Source: Pirellulaceae bacterium (GTDB lineage Bacteria > Planctomycetota > Planctomycetia > Pirellulales > Pirellulaceae). From it: a stretch of 64,000 bases of DNA. Positions 35,838 to 45,711 of the stretch are shown here, piece after piece. The notes beneath the pieces were generated by a model, which made no database searches, had not been told where the DNA came from, and saw nothing but the letters and a program-made list of their open reading frames with translations. The stretch is taken from NCBI GenBank assembly GCA_019636375.1, contig JAHBXS010000002.1, positions 275,621-339,620 on the forward strand, written 5' to 3'. Each line of letters starts with the position of its first letter. Positions within the stretch are counted from its first letter, which is position 1. Both the position numbers and the translations under genes were made by a program.

Positions 35838-38391
35838 CCGAATTGTTCAGATATTGAGTGCCTCCGTTGCGAACTCTTCGTTCGTCCGGATCATTTGCTG
35901 CTGTGTGTTGCTTGGTTTCGTCAACGCTTTGATCGGACAAGAAAACGATGACGAGACGCCACTGCAAGGATTGTTAGCTCGACTGGAGTTGCGGGCGCTA
36001 TACTTTGACCGAAAGCTGAATGAACTTGACCGCGAACCCCAAGCCGTTCGCCGCCAGCGCGAGGGGCAGCGATTGCTCAAGGAATTCGAAGCAGCTGCCT
36101 TAGAACACTCGGTTGATCAAATGCCGATTGATTGGCGGCGATTAAGGGCTCTGGCAAATGATTTATCGGTTCCCCAGTCCCCTGCCCTGCGACTCGCTTT
36201 TGCCGCAAGCGAAATTTACGAACAGCATTTCGATTTGTTGGAAGTTTGGAAAATCGGTCAACAGCCTGCCAACGCAACCGTCCAACTTCGAGGCATCGAG
36301 CGGTTGATTTCTGAGCTTACTGCGTTGGAAGCGATCATCGAGAATAATTGGCAGTCTCAGCAACTCGACAACCCCATTTCGGCCCCCGACCGACAACTCG
36401 AGGCGACCTACATTCAGACAATTTTCCTGGGGGGCTGGATGCATTTGGCTCGTGAATTGGCGGCTGCCCAAGATGGTCCACTCCATTTGGATTTGGCGGC
36501 CAAAAAATTTTCGCGGCTTGTTGAAAGCCGTCCTGACGACGATCCTCGGCGCAATCGGGATTGGCAACGGGAATTGTCAGGGTTGGAAACCAACGCAACC
36601 CTCGGTCTGATGGTGGCCTTGATTCGCCAAGGAAAAGAACCCGAGGCCGACGCCTTAACGCAGACTTTGCTCGAACGTGGCGGCGAAACGGCTCTTTTGG
36701 CCGAGATTTGGAAACTGCGCTTATTGACCTTTAAAAAAACTAAGAATATCGACCAACACGCGCGGCAGCTCTTTTTCAATTCGCGTGTGGTACGACATGA
36801 ACGGCGGCTATTGCAGGCGGTTTTCGAGTGCGCGATGGTACTCCGCGAAATTGGAGAGCCAGAATTATCAGAGCGACTTGGAACCGTCGGTGTCGCACGA
36901 GCCCTTAGCTTACGTGATCAAACGGCTTGGCAATTAGTCCCGAAAGAGATTCGAGACCAAGCGTCTCAAAACAAATTTTACAAGACTTGGATACATGCCT
37001 TTGAAGCCTCGAATGGGAATGGGAAAGGTCTAATGACTTCGGCCCAGCAAACGGATGTCTCTGATTTCAAACAAAACTTGACCGGCGAAGAACTGGTTCG
37101 CCACGATTCGCGCGATGTTGTTGCGTGTCTGGTGTTGATCGGTGATTTGGCACTGAGCAAGCAAGACTTCGAATCAGTCCGCTGGAGTGTGATTCAGGCG
37201 CAGGATTTTGTGCGTCAGCACGGACTCCCCGCTGACGAGCAATTGGAATGGTTGGCCGTTCGCAGCGCCTTGGAAACGACGCGGCGAGGTGCCCTTGATT
37301 TTTCTGATGCGATTCGCGCGGTCGATGAGTTTGAAATGAAATTCCCCGCCAGTCGTCATTTGAGCGCATTGCGACTTGAGCAATATCAACTTGGACTATC
37401 GAAATTGCCGGCACACGAAGCGGTTGCGGTTCTAAAAGAACAACTCTCATCAGGGATCAACGATTGGCAACTCAGGATGTTGTTGGTTGAAGAACTTTTT
37501 CGCGAGTGGCAATCACGAGCAACTTTGTCGAGGGCTGAACAAAGCGAGTTGTTGTCTTGTTTCGAAGCTGCGACTGAAGATTTTTTGAAAAATCCTGACC
37601 CCCCGGACACGATTCGTCTTCGAGTATCGATGTTGGCTCATCGAGTTTATTGGGAGGCGGGAGGCGCAAAAGATACTCTCGTCGGCGAACAACGAATCCT
37701 CTTCCTCGCTGCGCGACTACCCGAAGAGCATCCGCTCGTCGGGGAAGCGTTGGCAAGCGTCATTTCCAGTGCGAGCAAACGGGGAGAGCAAGGGCTCGCG
37801 CGACAAATGGCCGAGCGGCTTTTGCGGCTTCCGGCACGAACTGATTTGCATGAGGTTGCCCGAGTGGCAATCGCCCAAGGCTTGGAGTCTCGCGTGAAAA
37901 ACTCGGACGTGACATCACCGGGTTATCAACGCTTGGTCGAAGAGCTAATCGATAACTATTCAAGTATGCTGCAGGGCGCCGATGACCATCAGATACGACA
38001 GCGAACTAATTTGCAGGTCACTGCCGTCAGGTTGGCGGGATTGCTGCTGGAGTCACAACGAATTGAAGAGGCACGACCTATTGCCGACATCTTGGTACGG
38101 GTCTGTACCGAAGATGCAGTCGCGCTCAAAGTAGCAGCGGATGTTTTTTTGGCCCATCGAGATTTAGTTGCGGCCCTGGAAATTTATCGCCGCCTTGGAA
38201 CGGGATTGCAGATCGGGAGTGAAGGTTGGCTGGCCGCGAAACTTGGTGTGGTTCGCTGCCTCGCTGAATCGAATCCGCAACTCGCCCGTGAAGTGTATGC
38301 TCAAGTTCTCGACCTGATGCCTCAACTCAGCACCGAATGGCAACAAGCGTTCGAGGCAGCCGGATTCTACCGCGCTAGCCCCGAACTGTGA
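35827..38391 (+). CDS. Unknown large exported helical-repeat (TPR-like) protein
   Basis: From the ATG at 35827 the protein has 854 residues; an ATG at 35818 is also in frame. A signal peptide ('IICCCVLLGFVNALIGQ') is followed by repeated helix pairs over the whole length, consistent with degenerate TPR or Sel1-like solenoids, for example 'LTFKKTKNIDQHARQLFFNS' and 'VLKEQLSSGINDWQLRMLL'. No enzyme motif is visible. The start overlaps the second exbD gene, so it is coupled to it. It is a likely periplasmic scaffold that the ExbB/ExbD motor acts on. Confidence 0.75.
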   Translation: MKTNRIVQILSASVANSSFVRIICCCVLLGFVNALIGQENDDETPLQGLLARLELRALYFDRKLNELDREPQAVRRQREGQRLLKEFEAAALEHSVDQMPIDWRRLRALANDLSVPQSPALRLAFAASEIYEQHFDLLEVWKIGQQPANATVQLRGIERLISELTALEAIIENNWQSQQLDNPISAPDRQLEATYIQTIFLGGWMHLARELAAAQDGPLHLDLAAKKFSRLVESRPDDDPRRNRDWQRELSGLETNATLGLMVALIRQGKEPEADALTQTLLERGGETALLAEIWKLRLLTFKKTKNIDQHARQLFFNSRVVRHERRLLQAVFECAMVLREIGEPELSERLGTVGVARALSLRDQTAWQLVPKEIRDQASQNKFYKTWIHAFEASNGNGKGLMTSAQQTDVSDFKQNLTGEELVRHDSRDVVACLVLIGDLALSKQDFESVRWSVIQAQDFVRQHGLPADEQLEWLAVRSALETTRRGALDFSDAIRAVDEFEMKFPASRHLSALRLEQYQLGLSKLPAHEAVAVLKEQLSSGINDWQLRMLLVEELFREWQSRATLSRAEQSELLSCFEAATEDFLKNPDPPDTIRLRVSMLAHRVYWEAGGAKDTLVGEQRILFLAARLPEEHPLVGEALASVISSASKRGEQGLARQMAERLLRLPARTDLHEVARVAIAQGLESRVKNSDVTSPGYQRLVEELIDNYSSMLQGADDHQIRQRTNLQVTAVRLAGLLLESQRIEEARPIADILVRVCTEDAVALKVAADVFLAHRDLVAALEIYRRLGTGLQIGSEGWLAAKLGVVRCLAESNPQLAREVYAQVLDLMPQLSTEWQQAFEAAGFYRASPEL

Positions 38392-38521
38392 ATTCGATCG
38401 CGGACAAATATCAGGGACAATGCTAGAATGTAATCATCAGCCGTTAAAGGTTGCCGTTTGGTTTTTTGTGTATTCGTGGCCTACCACTGGTCCGTCGAAT
38501 TAATTCTGGCGTTTTGTTTTC

Positions 38522-41245
38522 ATGTCTTCATCTAATGACCCGAGACTGCGAGCTTTTGGCCGACAAGCCGCCGCGATCGTGGTGGCCTCTGGGGGTTTGA
38601 ACGCGCAGAGTCAAGCGAGATTGCGAAGCTTGGCGGTTCACTTGAGGATGAGTGAAGAAGAATTTTCACTGGCATTGTCGGAGTTAAAAGTCGATGCCGA
38701 AACACCCGTTCAATTAAATCGTTACGAACAACATTATGTACGATTTTTGAACCGCTCGATGGGTGCCCTCCCCTCCAAGATTCTGCCGCTGCCCCTTGAA
38801 AATCGCGCGTTAAAACTGGCCGAAACGAAATATCAAATTAGCCTTCCTCGAGCTCGACAACTACTGGAAAATGTTTGTGAGCAGTTCCAAGTCAAACGAG
38901 TCTCACTTACGGACGCCGAAGCCCTGATTGAGCAATCAGTTGAGGATGAGATCGCCGAAGCGTTGTCGATTTCCAAATTGCAAAGGCAAAACTTTTATCA
39001 ACTCGGGGAAACATGGGGTGTTCCCGTTGATCGGGTTGATGAATTTATCGCGCAAACACTCGACGCCAATGCTCGCCTGGAACGAAGCGAACGCCGCCGT
39101 CGACTAGGTTTCAGGTTGGTAGTTGTGAGTTTTTGTTTGCTGCTGACAGCGACCGCCTATGGCGTATGGCGATTCGTACAGCCACGAAACCCGCCGCCGG
39201 TTGTCCGTGAGAATACGTTGCCTATCGACAGCGAAGTTCTCTCGACGTCATGGTTGCCCGCCGAGGTTTCCAATCCGAACTCGAGTGTTGAGCCAGGAAT
39301 TCGCCAGCTAATCCCCCTATTTCGCAATTTGGAAACGGCTGATGCAACCCAACCGCATTCCCAACGCTATCGAGAAATTATCGCGAAACTTTTTTCGCTT
39401 TCCGCTCAAAATGTTCCCGAAGCCGTGCGTCTAACGGCCGTAGTTGCGGCAGCAGACCCCAATTTCGACACAAATTTTCTGAATCGGGATTGGGTGGCCG
39501 AGTTCGTATTAGGTGATTCCGAAGAGAGCCGAGTTAGTTCTCTGAGACGACGTGCGGTGGGATGGCAGATTCTTGCCGCATGGAGTGAATTGAGTACGAC
39601 CCATCCTCCTGAACCGCTCGTAGAAGTGGTTCAAAAAGAACTTGGCATCTCGCTTGCGAACATCCCGATTGAGGATCGTGGCAACGCGATACGGCAACGA
39701 TTGCTGCAAACCGAATGGGAGAAGTTGCTCAGTCTGCCGGTTCGCGATCCTGAACAAGCCTTGATCTTGTGTACCATCTTACTCAATCTATCTGGATTTG
39801 ATTGCCATACACCACAACTACTGGAATACGGAAATCGGGTGGCGACGAGTTCGCTGTTTTCTCGTCTTGCGTTGACCTCGCAATCGGGAATTGAAACGGA
39901 GATTCCGCTTTTGATCCAATCGGCAAACGACTATTTCGTCGAGGCTTGGTTGGAAATCGCGGAGCGACAAGAGTCATCGGCCTTTCGACAGGAAGTTTGG
40001 CGGGCTGTCGCTTTGCGTGATGGAGTGTCCTTGGATGCGATCAACCCACAAGCCCGACCACCATTGTTTCTTAAGAAGAAATTGGATTTACGCAAGACAC
40101 GATTGGCAGCGATTGTTGCGGCCAACGAACAAGCAGAATTTGCCGAAAAGCAACTGATTCGCCAAGCCATTGGCTGGAGACTTCCGGAAATGGAATACGC
40201 AGCAGTGGCTGCCTGGGCAACGGTCACGATGCAAGTAGCCAACGAATCGTTGTTGGCTGCGACAGCCCTCGAACATCGTTTGCCGAATCAGTCGCGTTTA
40301 GAGAACTTCCGCCGTGAGTCGCTGGATGTGTTTCCTCGAATGCCTTTACCTCGGTTGCCGGTAGTGGAGTCGACAAGCCCTTCCGGCGTAGAAGATTCTC
40401 GGGCAACATTGTCCCTTTTGAGTCGCCTAGCAGATACCGATGTCGTCAACGAACCATTGCGGATTTCTGCTCTTCGCCAACTCTCGCAGCGAAGTTTGGC
40501 GAAAGACTCCCCCTCAAGGCGTCAAGTATTGGTGTTGGCCCAATACTATCTTCGCCAACTCGGTTTGGCCGAGCGAATTGCTGCCGAACAAGCCGTCCAG
40601 TCATTTGCCAAATGGCCGATTTTCTTAATCACTCTCGCAGATGAAATTGATTCAGGCCAACTTTCAGTAGATGAGGCCAAATCGCTGGTGCAACTCGTGA
40701 CCGGAACCGACTTCCAGTTCGGCAATCAAGACAACTGGCGGATTGAATTCAAACACCAAATACTGGCGAAGGCCCGTGCAAATCTCGAAGCCTCTGTTGG
40801 CGAGGAAGTTTCCATTGAGAAACATCAATGGCAAGCCATCCAACGTTTGACCAGTTTGAGCTACCAACTGCGATGCGAGTTACTCGCCGGCATCATCCCA
40901 GAAGGGCGAGACCAAACCACCATTATCCAATCAACGGCCAGACAAATCGCAGGCAATGTAAAGTTGGTTCCAATTAACCTCGCATTAGAAATGGACGCTT
41001 TCGAACAAACAGACCTTAGCCGTGTCGTGTCGAGCCAGCGAGAGTTCTTGCAGGCATGGATTCAGCGCAGTGCTGCCGCTAATCCCGAAACCGCCCTCAG
41101 TCACATGGAAGAGCTCGAAACAGCCATTTCAATTGAGCGACCAGCAGCGGCATCGTTTTTGACGTTGGAGTTTTTGTTCCTTAAATGGGTTAGCCAAGAT
41201 CGACAAGCCACCTATGAGCGTCTCATGAAAACAGGAGGTTGGTAA
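38522..41245 (+). CDS. Unknown large single-pass membrane protein of the ExbB/ExbD operon
   Basis: This 907-residue protein has a cytoplasmic N-terminal part of about 195 residues built from short helical repeats ('LRMSEEEFSLALSEL', 'WGVPVDRVDEFIAQTLDA'). One membrane helix follows at about 200-218 ('LGFRLVVVSFCLLLTATAYG'), then a periplasmic helical domain of about 690 residues. This layout could pass a signal or force across the inner membrane. It follows the large exported protein by 130 bp and abuts the next gene with no gap. No family is recognised. Confidence 0.75.
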   Translation: MSSSNDPRLRAFGRQAAAIVVASGGLNAQSQARLRSLAVHLRMSEEEFSLALSELKVDAETPVQLNRYEQHYVRFLNRSMGALPSKILPLPLENRALKLAETKYQISLPRARQLLENVCEQFQVKRVSLTDAEALIEQSVEDEIAEALSISKLQRQNFYQLGETWGVPVDRVDEFIAQTLDANARLERSERRRRLGFRLVVVSFCLLLTATAYGVWRFVQPRNPPPVVRENTLPIDSEVLSTSWLPAEVSNPNSSVEPGIRQLIPLFRNLETADATQPHSQRYREIIAKLFSLSAQNVPEAVRLTAVVAAADPNFDTNFLNRDWVAEFVLGDSEESRVSSLRRRAVGWQILAAWSELSTTHPPEPLVEVVQKELGISLANIPIEDRGNAIRQRLLQTEWEKLLSLPVRDPEQALILCTILLNLSGFDCHTPQLLEYGNRVATSSLFSRLALTSQSGIETEIPLLIQSANDYFVEAWLEIAERQESSAFRQEVWRAVALRDGVSLDAINPQARPPLFLKKKLDLRKTRLAAIVAANEQAEFAEKQLIRQAIGWRLPEMEYAAVAAWATVTMQVANESLLAATALEHRLPNQSRLENFRRESLDVFPRMPLPRLPVVESTSPSGVEDSRATLSLLSRLADTDVVNEPLRISALRQLSQRSLAKDSPSRRQVLVLAQYYLRQLGLAERIAAEQAVQSFAKWPIFLITLADEIDSGQLSVDEAKSLVQLVTGTDFQFGNQDNWRIEFKHQILAKARANLEASVGEEVSIEKHQWQAIQRLTSLSYQLRCELLAGIIPEGRDQTTIIQSTARQIAGNVKLVPINLALEMDAFEQTDLSRVVSSQREFLQAWIQRSAAANPETALSHMEELETAISIERPAAASFLTLEFLFLKWVSQDRQATYERLMKTGGW

Positions 41246-42163
41246 ATGTATCGCGCAGTGTTAACGACAACGATCTTGTTCAATGCATGCTTGTTCGGGA
41301 AGATTGCTGCACTAGAAGTTTGGGGCGATGTGGTATGGTTAAAGAGCGGGGAACGACGTGAGGGACTAGTCGTTGCTCATTCAGAAACATCGTTTGAAAT
41401 ATCGGATCGAATCGAGTTGGCGGACCGACAAATCGAAATCATCGCTGCACAAGAAGTTGATACTTGGCTCCAAACGATCGACCTTCAACGCCTTGAGAAG
41501 TTGGACCCGCGATTTCCCTGGACTTATTTTGAACTTGCGGATGAGTTGGCTCGATTTCCCAACGACCGCTTAGCTGCCGACTTGATGCGCCGGCTGTATT
41601 TTATTTGCCTTACGCTCGATGATAGGGCAACCAGACAGAGTGCAAAGTTGGCGCTAAAAAAATTGTTATCGGCGGAAGACCAAAAATATCTCGAAGCTTT
41701 CGAAGACCCAGATTCAGTTGACGAATCTGCAAACATCAAACGTCCGAAAGTAGTCGCCACGCGCGATGACTTGGACGGTTTGCAAACTTTGCTGGTATCC
41801 ATCCGTCGCGAGGATTGGGACCAAGCGGAGCGATTACTTCAAGTGGCACGCATTCGCGTCGCACAACAACATTGGGGGCGGATTGTTCCTTGGGGCGAGC
41901 TTGTTGAAACCGTTACCCAGAGAAGAACTACAGACAAGCGGTTGTTACTTTTACTACGACTCGAGGAAGCGATCAGCACAGCTGTCGCCCCAATGGAAAT
42001 TGAAATCAATCCGGAAAACTGGCTGGCTACTGGATGGCTCCCTATCGAGCCTGAGACGGGTCTTTCGCAGTTCAGCAAGCGGTTTGGGATTGACCCGACG
42101 GCAAACGTTTTTCGTAATGGTAGCTGGGAACACGCCTCCGCTAGGAAATTGACACCCCGATGA
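41246..42163 (+). CDS. Unknown exported protein, last gene of the ExbB/ExbD operon
   Basis: The 305-residue protein starts directly after the stop of the preceding gene. A short leader ('LTTTILFNACLFGKIAA') suggests export. A small beta region follows ('DVVWLKSGERREGLVVAH'), similar in shape to the SH3-like start seen in several secreted planctomycete proteins. The rest is helical ('FELADELARFPNDRLAADLM'). No motif is recognised. Gene position suggests it is part of the same envelope complex. Confidence 0.7.
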   Translation: MYRAVLTTTILFNACLFGKIAALEVWGDVVWLKSGERREGLVVAHSETSFEISDRIELADRQIEIIAAQEVDTWLQTIDLQRLEKLDPRFPWTYFELADELARFPNDRLAADLMRRLYFICLTLDDRATRQSAKLALKKLLSAEDQKYLEAFEDPDSVDESANIKRPKVVATRDDLDGLQTLLVSIRREDWDQAERLLQVARIRVAQQHWGRIVPWGELVETVTQRRTTDKRLLLLLRLEEAISTAVAPMEIEINPENWLATGWLPIEPETGLSQFSKRFGIDPTANVFRNGSWEHASARKLTPR

Positions 42164-42475
42164 GAAAATTTTAGTTTGGCGCTTTCTGTCCGCCTAATTT
42201 GTCGCGCAGAACCTGCCCCGCAATTCAAGCTTGCAAAAATACACAAGCCCGACACGCGAGAAAGTGAATCTGAAGACGATTAACTTGCTTGCGTGTCGAG
42301 CATACAAAAAGCGCCTATCCCAAAAGGGGTCAGACCCTTTGGAGGCTAAGCGAAATATAACGTTGTTTTGCTGCCTAGCCGGAGAGGGTCAGACCCCTTT
42401 TGGGATAGGCTGTGAGCGTTTTAAACTTTTCTCAGAGGTTTGCGTCTTCGGAGCTTGGTCCGTTGGACACAAATG
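42164..42475. other. Intergenic region between convergent operons
   Basis: No gene is supported. It contains the 96-bp inverted-repeat element at 42314-42409, which could also serve as a two-way terminator for the ExbB/ExbD and ribosomal protein operons. Confidence 0.55.
42314..42409. repeat. MITE-like inverted repeat with GGGGTCAGACCC arms
   Basis: Two 25-bp arms starting CCTATCCCAAAAGGGGTCAG are inverted copies with one mismatch, enclosing about 46 bp. The GGGTCAGACCC part is itself nearly palindromic. No coding sequence lies inside. Confidence 0.75.
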
Positions 42476-43093
42476 CTATTCGTCCGCCAAATCGCCTTCG
42501 TTATCGAAACTCGGCTTGACACTGGCCTTGGCGGATCGGTCAAAACGACCGACGAGTTCCAAAATCGCTCGATCACCGGCGTCGCCTAGACGAGGAGTTG
42601 CCAGTTTGAGAATGCGAGTATATCCGCCATTTCGATCTGCCATCTTCGGCGCGATTTCATCGAACAACAATTTGACCGCTTCCTTTTGGCGAAGAATCGC
42701 AAATACACGACGTCGCAAAGCCACTGCGGGGGCACGAGCGGCAACCCACTTTTGCCAGCGATCACTTTCCCGCCAAGCCTTCCACTCGGAGGTGTTGCGA
42801 TCGGCATCCGTAGCAAATTCACGAGCGGCTTCTTCGTATGGAAGAGCCTTTTTTGCCATCGTGATGAGGCGTTCCACGATCGGACGCAACTCCTTGGCCT
42901 TGGGCAACGTCGTGACGATACGGCCTTTGAACTGCGGTGGTTTGACTGGCGTTTTGCCGTCTGACTGATACAAACCCTCATACATTTCCGGGTCTCGCTC
43001 GGTGAGGAACAACGAGCAGGCCATATTGGCAAACATGGCTTTACGGTGGCTGGAGCTACGTCCGAGCCGTCTTCCTAAACGTTTGTGTCGCAT
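42476..43093 (-). CDS. rplQ: 50S ribosomal protein bL17, enlarged form
   Basis: The 205-residue protein is longer than typical bL17 (about 120-130). The family start 'MRHKRLGRRLGRSSSHRKAM' and the end 'LFDEIAPKMADRNGGYTRIL' are conserved. The extra residues lie in two central insertions ('DPEMYEGLYQSDGKTPVKPP' and 'ALPYEEAAREFATDADRN') and an acidic tail. It is the last gene of the rpmJ-rpoA cluster, 47 bp after rpoA. The insertions probably face the ribosome surface. Confidence 0.95.
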   Translation of the reverse strand: MRHKRLGRRLGRSSSHRKAMFANMACSLFLTERDPEMYEGLYQSDGKTPVKPPQFKGRIVTTLPKAKELRPIVERLITMAKKALPYEEAAREFATDADRNTSEWKAWRESDRWQKWVAARAPAVALRRRVFAILRQKEAVKLLFDEIAPKMADRNGGYTRILKLATPRLGDAGDRAILELVGRFDRSAKASVKPSFDNEGDLADE

Positions 43094-43140
43094 GACTAGA
43101 GCCGATTCTATTTACTTAAACTTGAGATTCGAATGATTGG

Positions 43141-44136
43141 TTAACCAACAAAGGAAGACCGTTGAACCTTCATTCCCAAATGGAGGTTCATTTCCGACAA
43201 TTTTTCGCGAACTTCAACCATCGTTGTTTCGCCGAAATTTCGAAGTTCTAACAATTGGTCTTCGGTGTATTGAACAAGGTCGCGTACCGTGTTGATACCC
43301 GCATTTTCCAAGCAATTATTTGCTCGCACGCCAAAACGCAACTCACGAATTGTCAGATTGAGTTTGGATTCGAGAGCCGCGTCACCACCGCCGCCCAACG
43401 AACGTGGTTGAGAGTGGACTTGGGGTCCCAGTTCGGTGTATTGCACAAATGGGTTGAGGTGCTTGCGAAGAATCTTCGACGCTTCAACCAACGCCATTTC
43501 CGGAGTGATCGAACCGTCGGTCCAAATCTCCATCGTGAGTTTGTCGTAATTCGTTTTTTGACCAACGCGAGTCTCTTCTACTTCGTAGCGAACGCGGGTA
43601 ACTGGGCTGTAAACGGCATCCACCAAAATAATGCCAATTTCCTGATCGCGTCCGCTTTTCACTTCAGAAACGGGGACATAACCTCGTCCGTTTTGGACGA
43701 CCATTTCCATCATGAAGGGAGTGTCAACTGATAAATTTGCGAGAACATGGTCTGGATTCACCACAACGACTTCGCCACCCGTTTGGATGTCGTGACCCGT
43801 GATTGGGCCGGCTGTGTTTTTTTCAACGGTAATCACTTTCATTTGATCACTGTTGTTTTTTACCACGAGTGATTTGACGTTGAGAACGATGTCCGTCACG
43901 TCTTCTTTCACGCCGGGGATCGATGTAAATTCGTGATTGGCCCCTCGAATTTTAATTTCCGTCACAGAACTACCTTCCAAGCTGGAAAGCAGGACGCGGC
44001 GAAGGCTGTTTCCAATCGTAGCACCGAACCCTCGCTCGAAAGGTTCGGCAACGAATTTCCCGTAGGTAGCCGAAAGAGTTGAACGATCGCAGGTAACGCT
44101 ACTCGGAAGTTCTAATCCACGCCATCGAACGTGCAT
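43141..44136 (-). CDS. rpoA: DNA-directed RNA polymerase alpha subunit
   Basis: This 331-residue protein has the N-terminal dimerisation and assembly domain ('[20 protein letters not shown]', '[19 protein letters not shown]'), a flexible linker around 240-255 and the C-terminal domain ('[17 protein letters not shown]', '[20 protein letters not shown]') that contacts UP elements and activators. Length is normal. It lies between rpsK and rplQ. rpsD, which sits before rpoA in many bacteria, is absent here. Confidence 0.98.
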   Translation of the reverse strand: MHVRWRGLELPSSVTCDRSTLSATYGKFVAEPFERGFGATIGNSLRRVLLSSLEGSSVTEIKIRGANHEFTSIPGVKEDVTDIVLNVKSLVVKNNSDQMKVITVEKNTAGPITGHDIQTGGEVVVVNPDHVLANLSVDTPFMMEMVVQNGRGYVPVSEVKSGRDQEIGIILVDAVYSPVTRVRYEVEETRVGQKTNYDKLTMEIWTDGSITPEMALVEASKILRKHLNPFVQYTELGPQVHSQPRSLGGGGDAALESKLNLTIRELRFGVRANNCLENAGINTVRDLVQYTEDQLLELRNFGETTMVEVREKLSEMNLHLGMKVQRSSFVG

Positions 44137-44248
44137 CGAGATTCTCCAAAAAGTGGTGGTGATTTGTAATAAACGACAATTTTGGGAGCTTGCCGAATAG
44201 AAAAACGAGCAAGCAAACTATTCTGGCCGCGACCGCCGAAACATCGAG

Positions 44249-44632
44249 TTAGACTCGGCGTTTTTTGGGAGGTCGGCAACCGTTGTGAGGAATTGGGGTG
44301 CAATCCTCGATTGATTTAACATTGAGACCAGCGGCTTGCAGTGCTGTGATTGCGCTTTCGCGACCGCTGCCAGGACCACGCACCAAGACATCGACTTCCT
44401 TCATGCCAAATTTAACGGCCTTTTCGGCAGCCTGAGTCGCGGCCATTTGACCAGCGAAGGGAGTGCTCTTCCGACTCCCTTTAAAACCGCAAGTTCCGGC
44501 AGATGCCCAGCACAACGTCTCACCTTTGGCGTCCGTGATAGTCACCATGATGTTGTTGAAGGTGGCGTTGATATGGGCCACACCGTAATTCACGTTGCGG
44601 CGAACTTTTCGCTTGGGGGCTTGTTTCGACAT
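44249..44632 (-). CDS. rpsK: 30S ribosomal protein uS11
   Basis: The 127-residue protein has the standard blocks '[20 protein letters not shown]', '[20 protein letters not shown]', '[20 protein letters not shown]' and the basic end '[13 protein letters not shown]'. It sits on the platform of the small subunit. Gaps of about 110-120 bp separate it from rpsM and rpoA. Confidence 0.98.
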   Translation of the reverse strand: MSKQAPKRKVRRNVNYGVAHINATFNNIMVTITDAKGETLCWASAGTCGFKGSRKSTPFAGQMAATQAAEKAVKFGMKEVDVLVRGPGSGRESAITALQAAGLNVKSIEDCTPIPHNGCRPPKKRRV

Positions 44633-44753
44633 AGAACAACTCTAAAAACAAAAATGATCGGGGTGAAAAACTGAAGTTGATGCCGCTCGCCCATCGACAA
44701 AGCAACAACAACCGAATGCAATGCCCCAAATGTCTGGGCACGGCAACTGAAAA

Positions 44754-45137
44754 TTACTTGAGGTCCTTGACGCCCTTTTTACCGGCAACAGTTTTCTTGG
44801 GACCCTTGCGAGTCCGAGCGTTGGTTCTGGTTCGTTGGCCGCGGACTGGCAATCCCAAACGATGACGGATGCCGCGGTAGCATTTAATTTCTCGCAACCG
44901 AGAAATGTTTTGCCCGACTTGGCGACGAAGTGGGCCTTCCACAACGTAGTCCCGCTCCAAGATCGATGCCAAACGACTGATCTCTTCATCGGTCAAGTCC
45001 CGCGCCCGAGCTTCTTCGTTTACGCCCGTTTTGTGGCAAAGTTCTCGAGCGACGGCAGGTCCGACGCCATACAAATAGGTCAACGAAACGACAACTTTCT
45101 TGTCGCTCGGAATGTCGACACCCAAAAGACGAGGCAT
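44754..45137 (-). CDS. rpsM: 30S ribosomal protein uS13
   Basis: The 127-residue protein begins '[20 protein letters not shown]' and carries '[19 protein letters not shown]' and the tail '[20 protein letters not shown]', all typical of uS13 at the head of the small subunit. It lies between rpmJ and rpsK. Confidence 0.98.
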   Translation of the reverse strand: MPRLLGVDIPSDKKVVVSLTYLYGVGPAVARELCHKTGVNEEARARDLTDEEISRLASILERDYVVEGPLRRQVGQNISRLREIKCYRGIRHRLGLPVRGQRTRTNARTRKGPKKTVAGKKGVKDLK

Positions 45138-45273
45138 GTACTTAAACTCCCAGTGATATTAAATCGTTCGCGAGGTGATTGCGGAATGAGCGGGACACCT
45201 ACGATGTTTGAGACCCAACGCTGATCGCGCATCGCCGCCGAAACGGGAGCGCGAGCCCTCGTTGTTCGTCAGA

Positions 45274-45387
45274 TTAGCCTTGGCGTTGTTTGTGCCGTGG
45301 GTTGGTACAAATGACGTACACCCGGCCCTTTCGCCGTACAACCTTGCAGTTTTCGCAGACTTTCTTTACGCTGGCGCGGACTTTCAT
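45274..45387 (-). CDS. rpmJ: 50S ribosomal protein bL36
   Basis: A 37-residue protein begins '[20 protein letters not shown]' and ends '[12 protein letters not shown]'. The CxxC, Cys and His residues form the zinc site of the zinc-bearing form of bL36. It is the first gene of the cluster, 136 bp before rpsM. A GAGAG stretch ahead of the ATG could serve as ribosome-binding site. Confidence 0.96.
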   Translation of the reverse strand: MKVRASVKKVCENCKVVRRKGRVYVICTNPRHKQRQG

Positions 45388-45711
45388 CGTAGAACGCTCT
45401 CAATCTCTCGTGGCTTCTTTCAAACCGATCAGTATAGAGGATGCGGGGCAGGTTTCACAAGGGCTTATCGGATAATCCAGAAATAGTTTCCTAAACCAAT
45501 TCCTGCGGCTCTCTGACGCTCCAAGGGCTGTGCGACGGCTCCTGAGCCAATCCGTCGCAGCCCCGAAAAACAAGCCGAGGCAGAAATGGGGGTCAGGTAC
45601 CGATGTGCAAAGCACCCCAGTGGCCGTTCCGGCAAGGTTTCCTGACCCAATTTCTGCCCGCAACATCCATAATGCTTAACGTCGGCCACCGGTAAGGCTC
45701 AAAATACTCAA
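45388..45711. other. Intergenic region upstream of rpmJ
   Basis: About 320 bp without a supported gene. It should hold the promoter of the ribosomal protein cluster and the terminator of the minus-strand flippase gene, and it contains the inverted-repeat element at 45581-45656. Confidence 0.5.
45581..45656. repeat. MITE-like inverted repeat with GGGTCAGG arms
   Basis: CAGAAATGGGGGTCAGG and CCTGACCCAATTTCTG are near-perfect inverted copies enclosing about 43 bp. The GGGTCAGG core resembles the GGGGTCAGACCC arms of the element at the other end of the ribosomal gene cluster. Confidence 0.65.
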
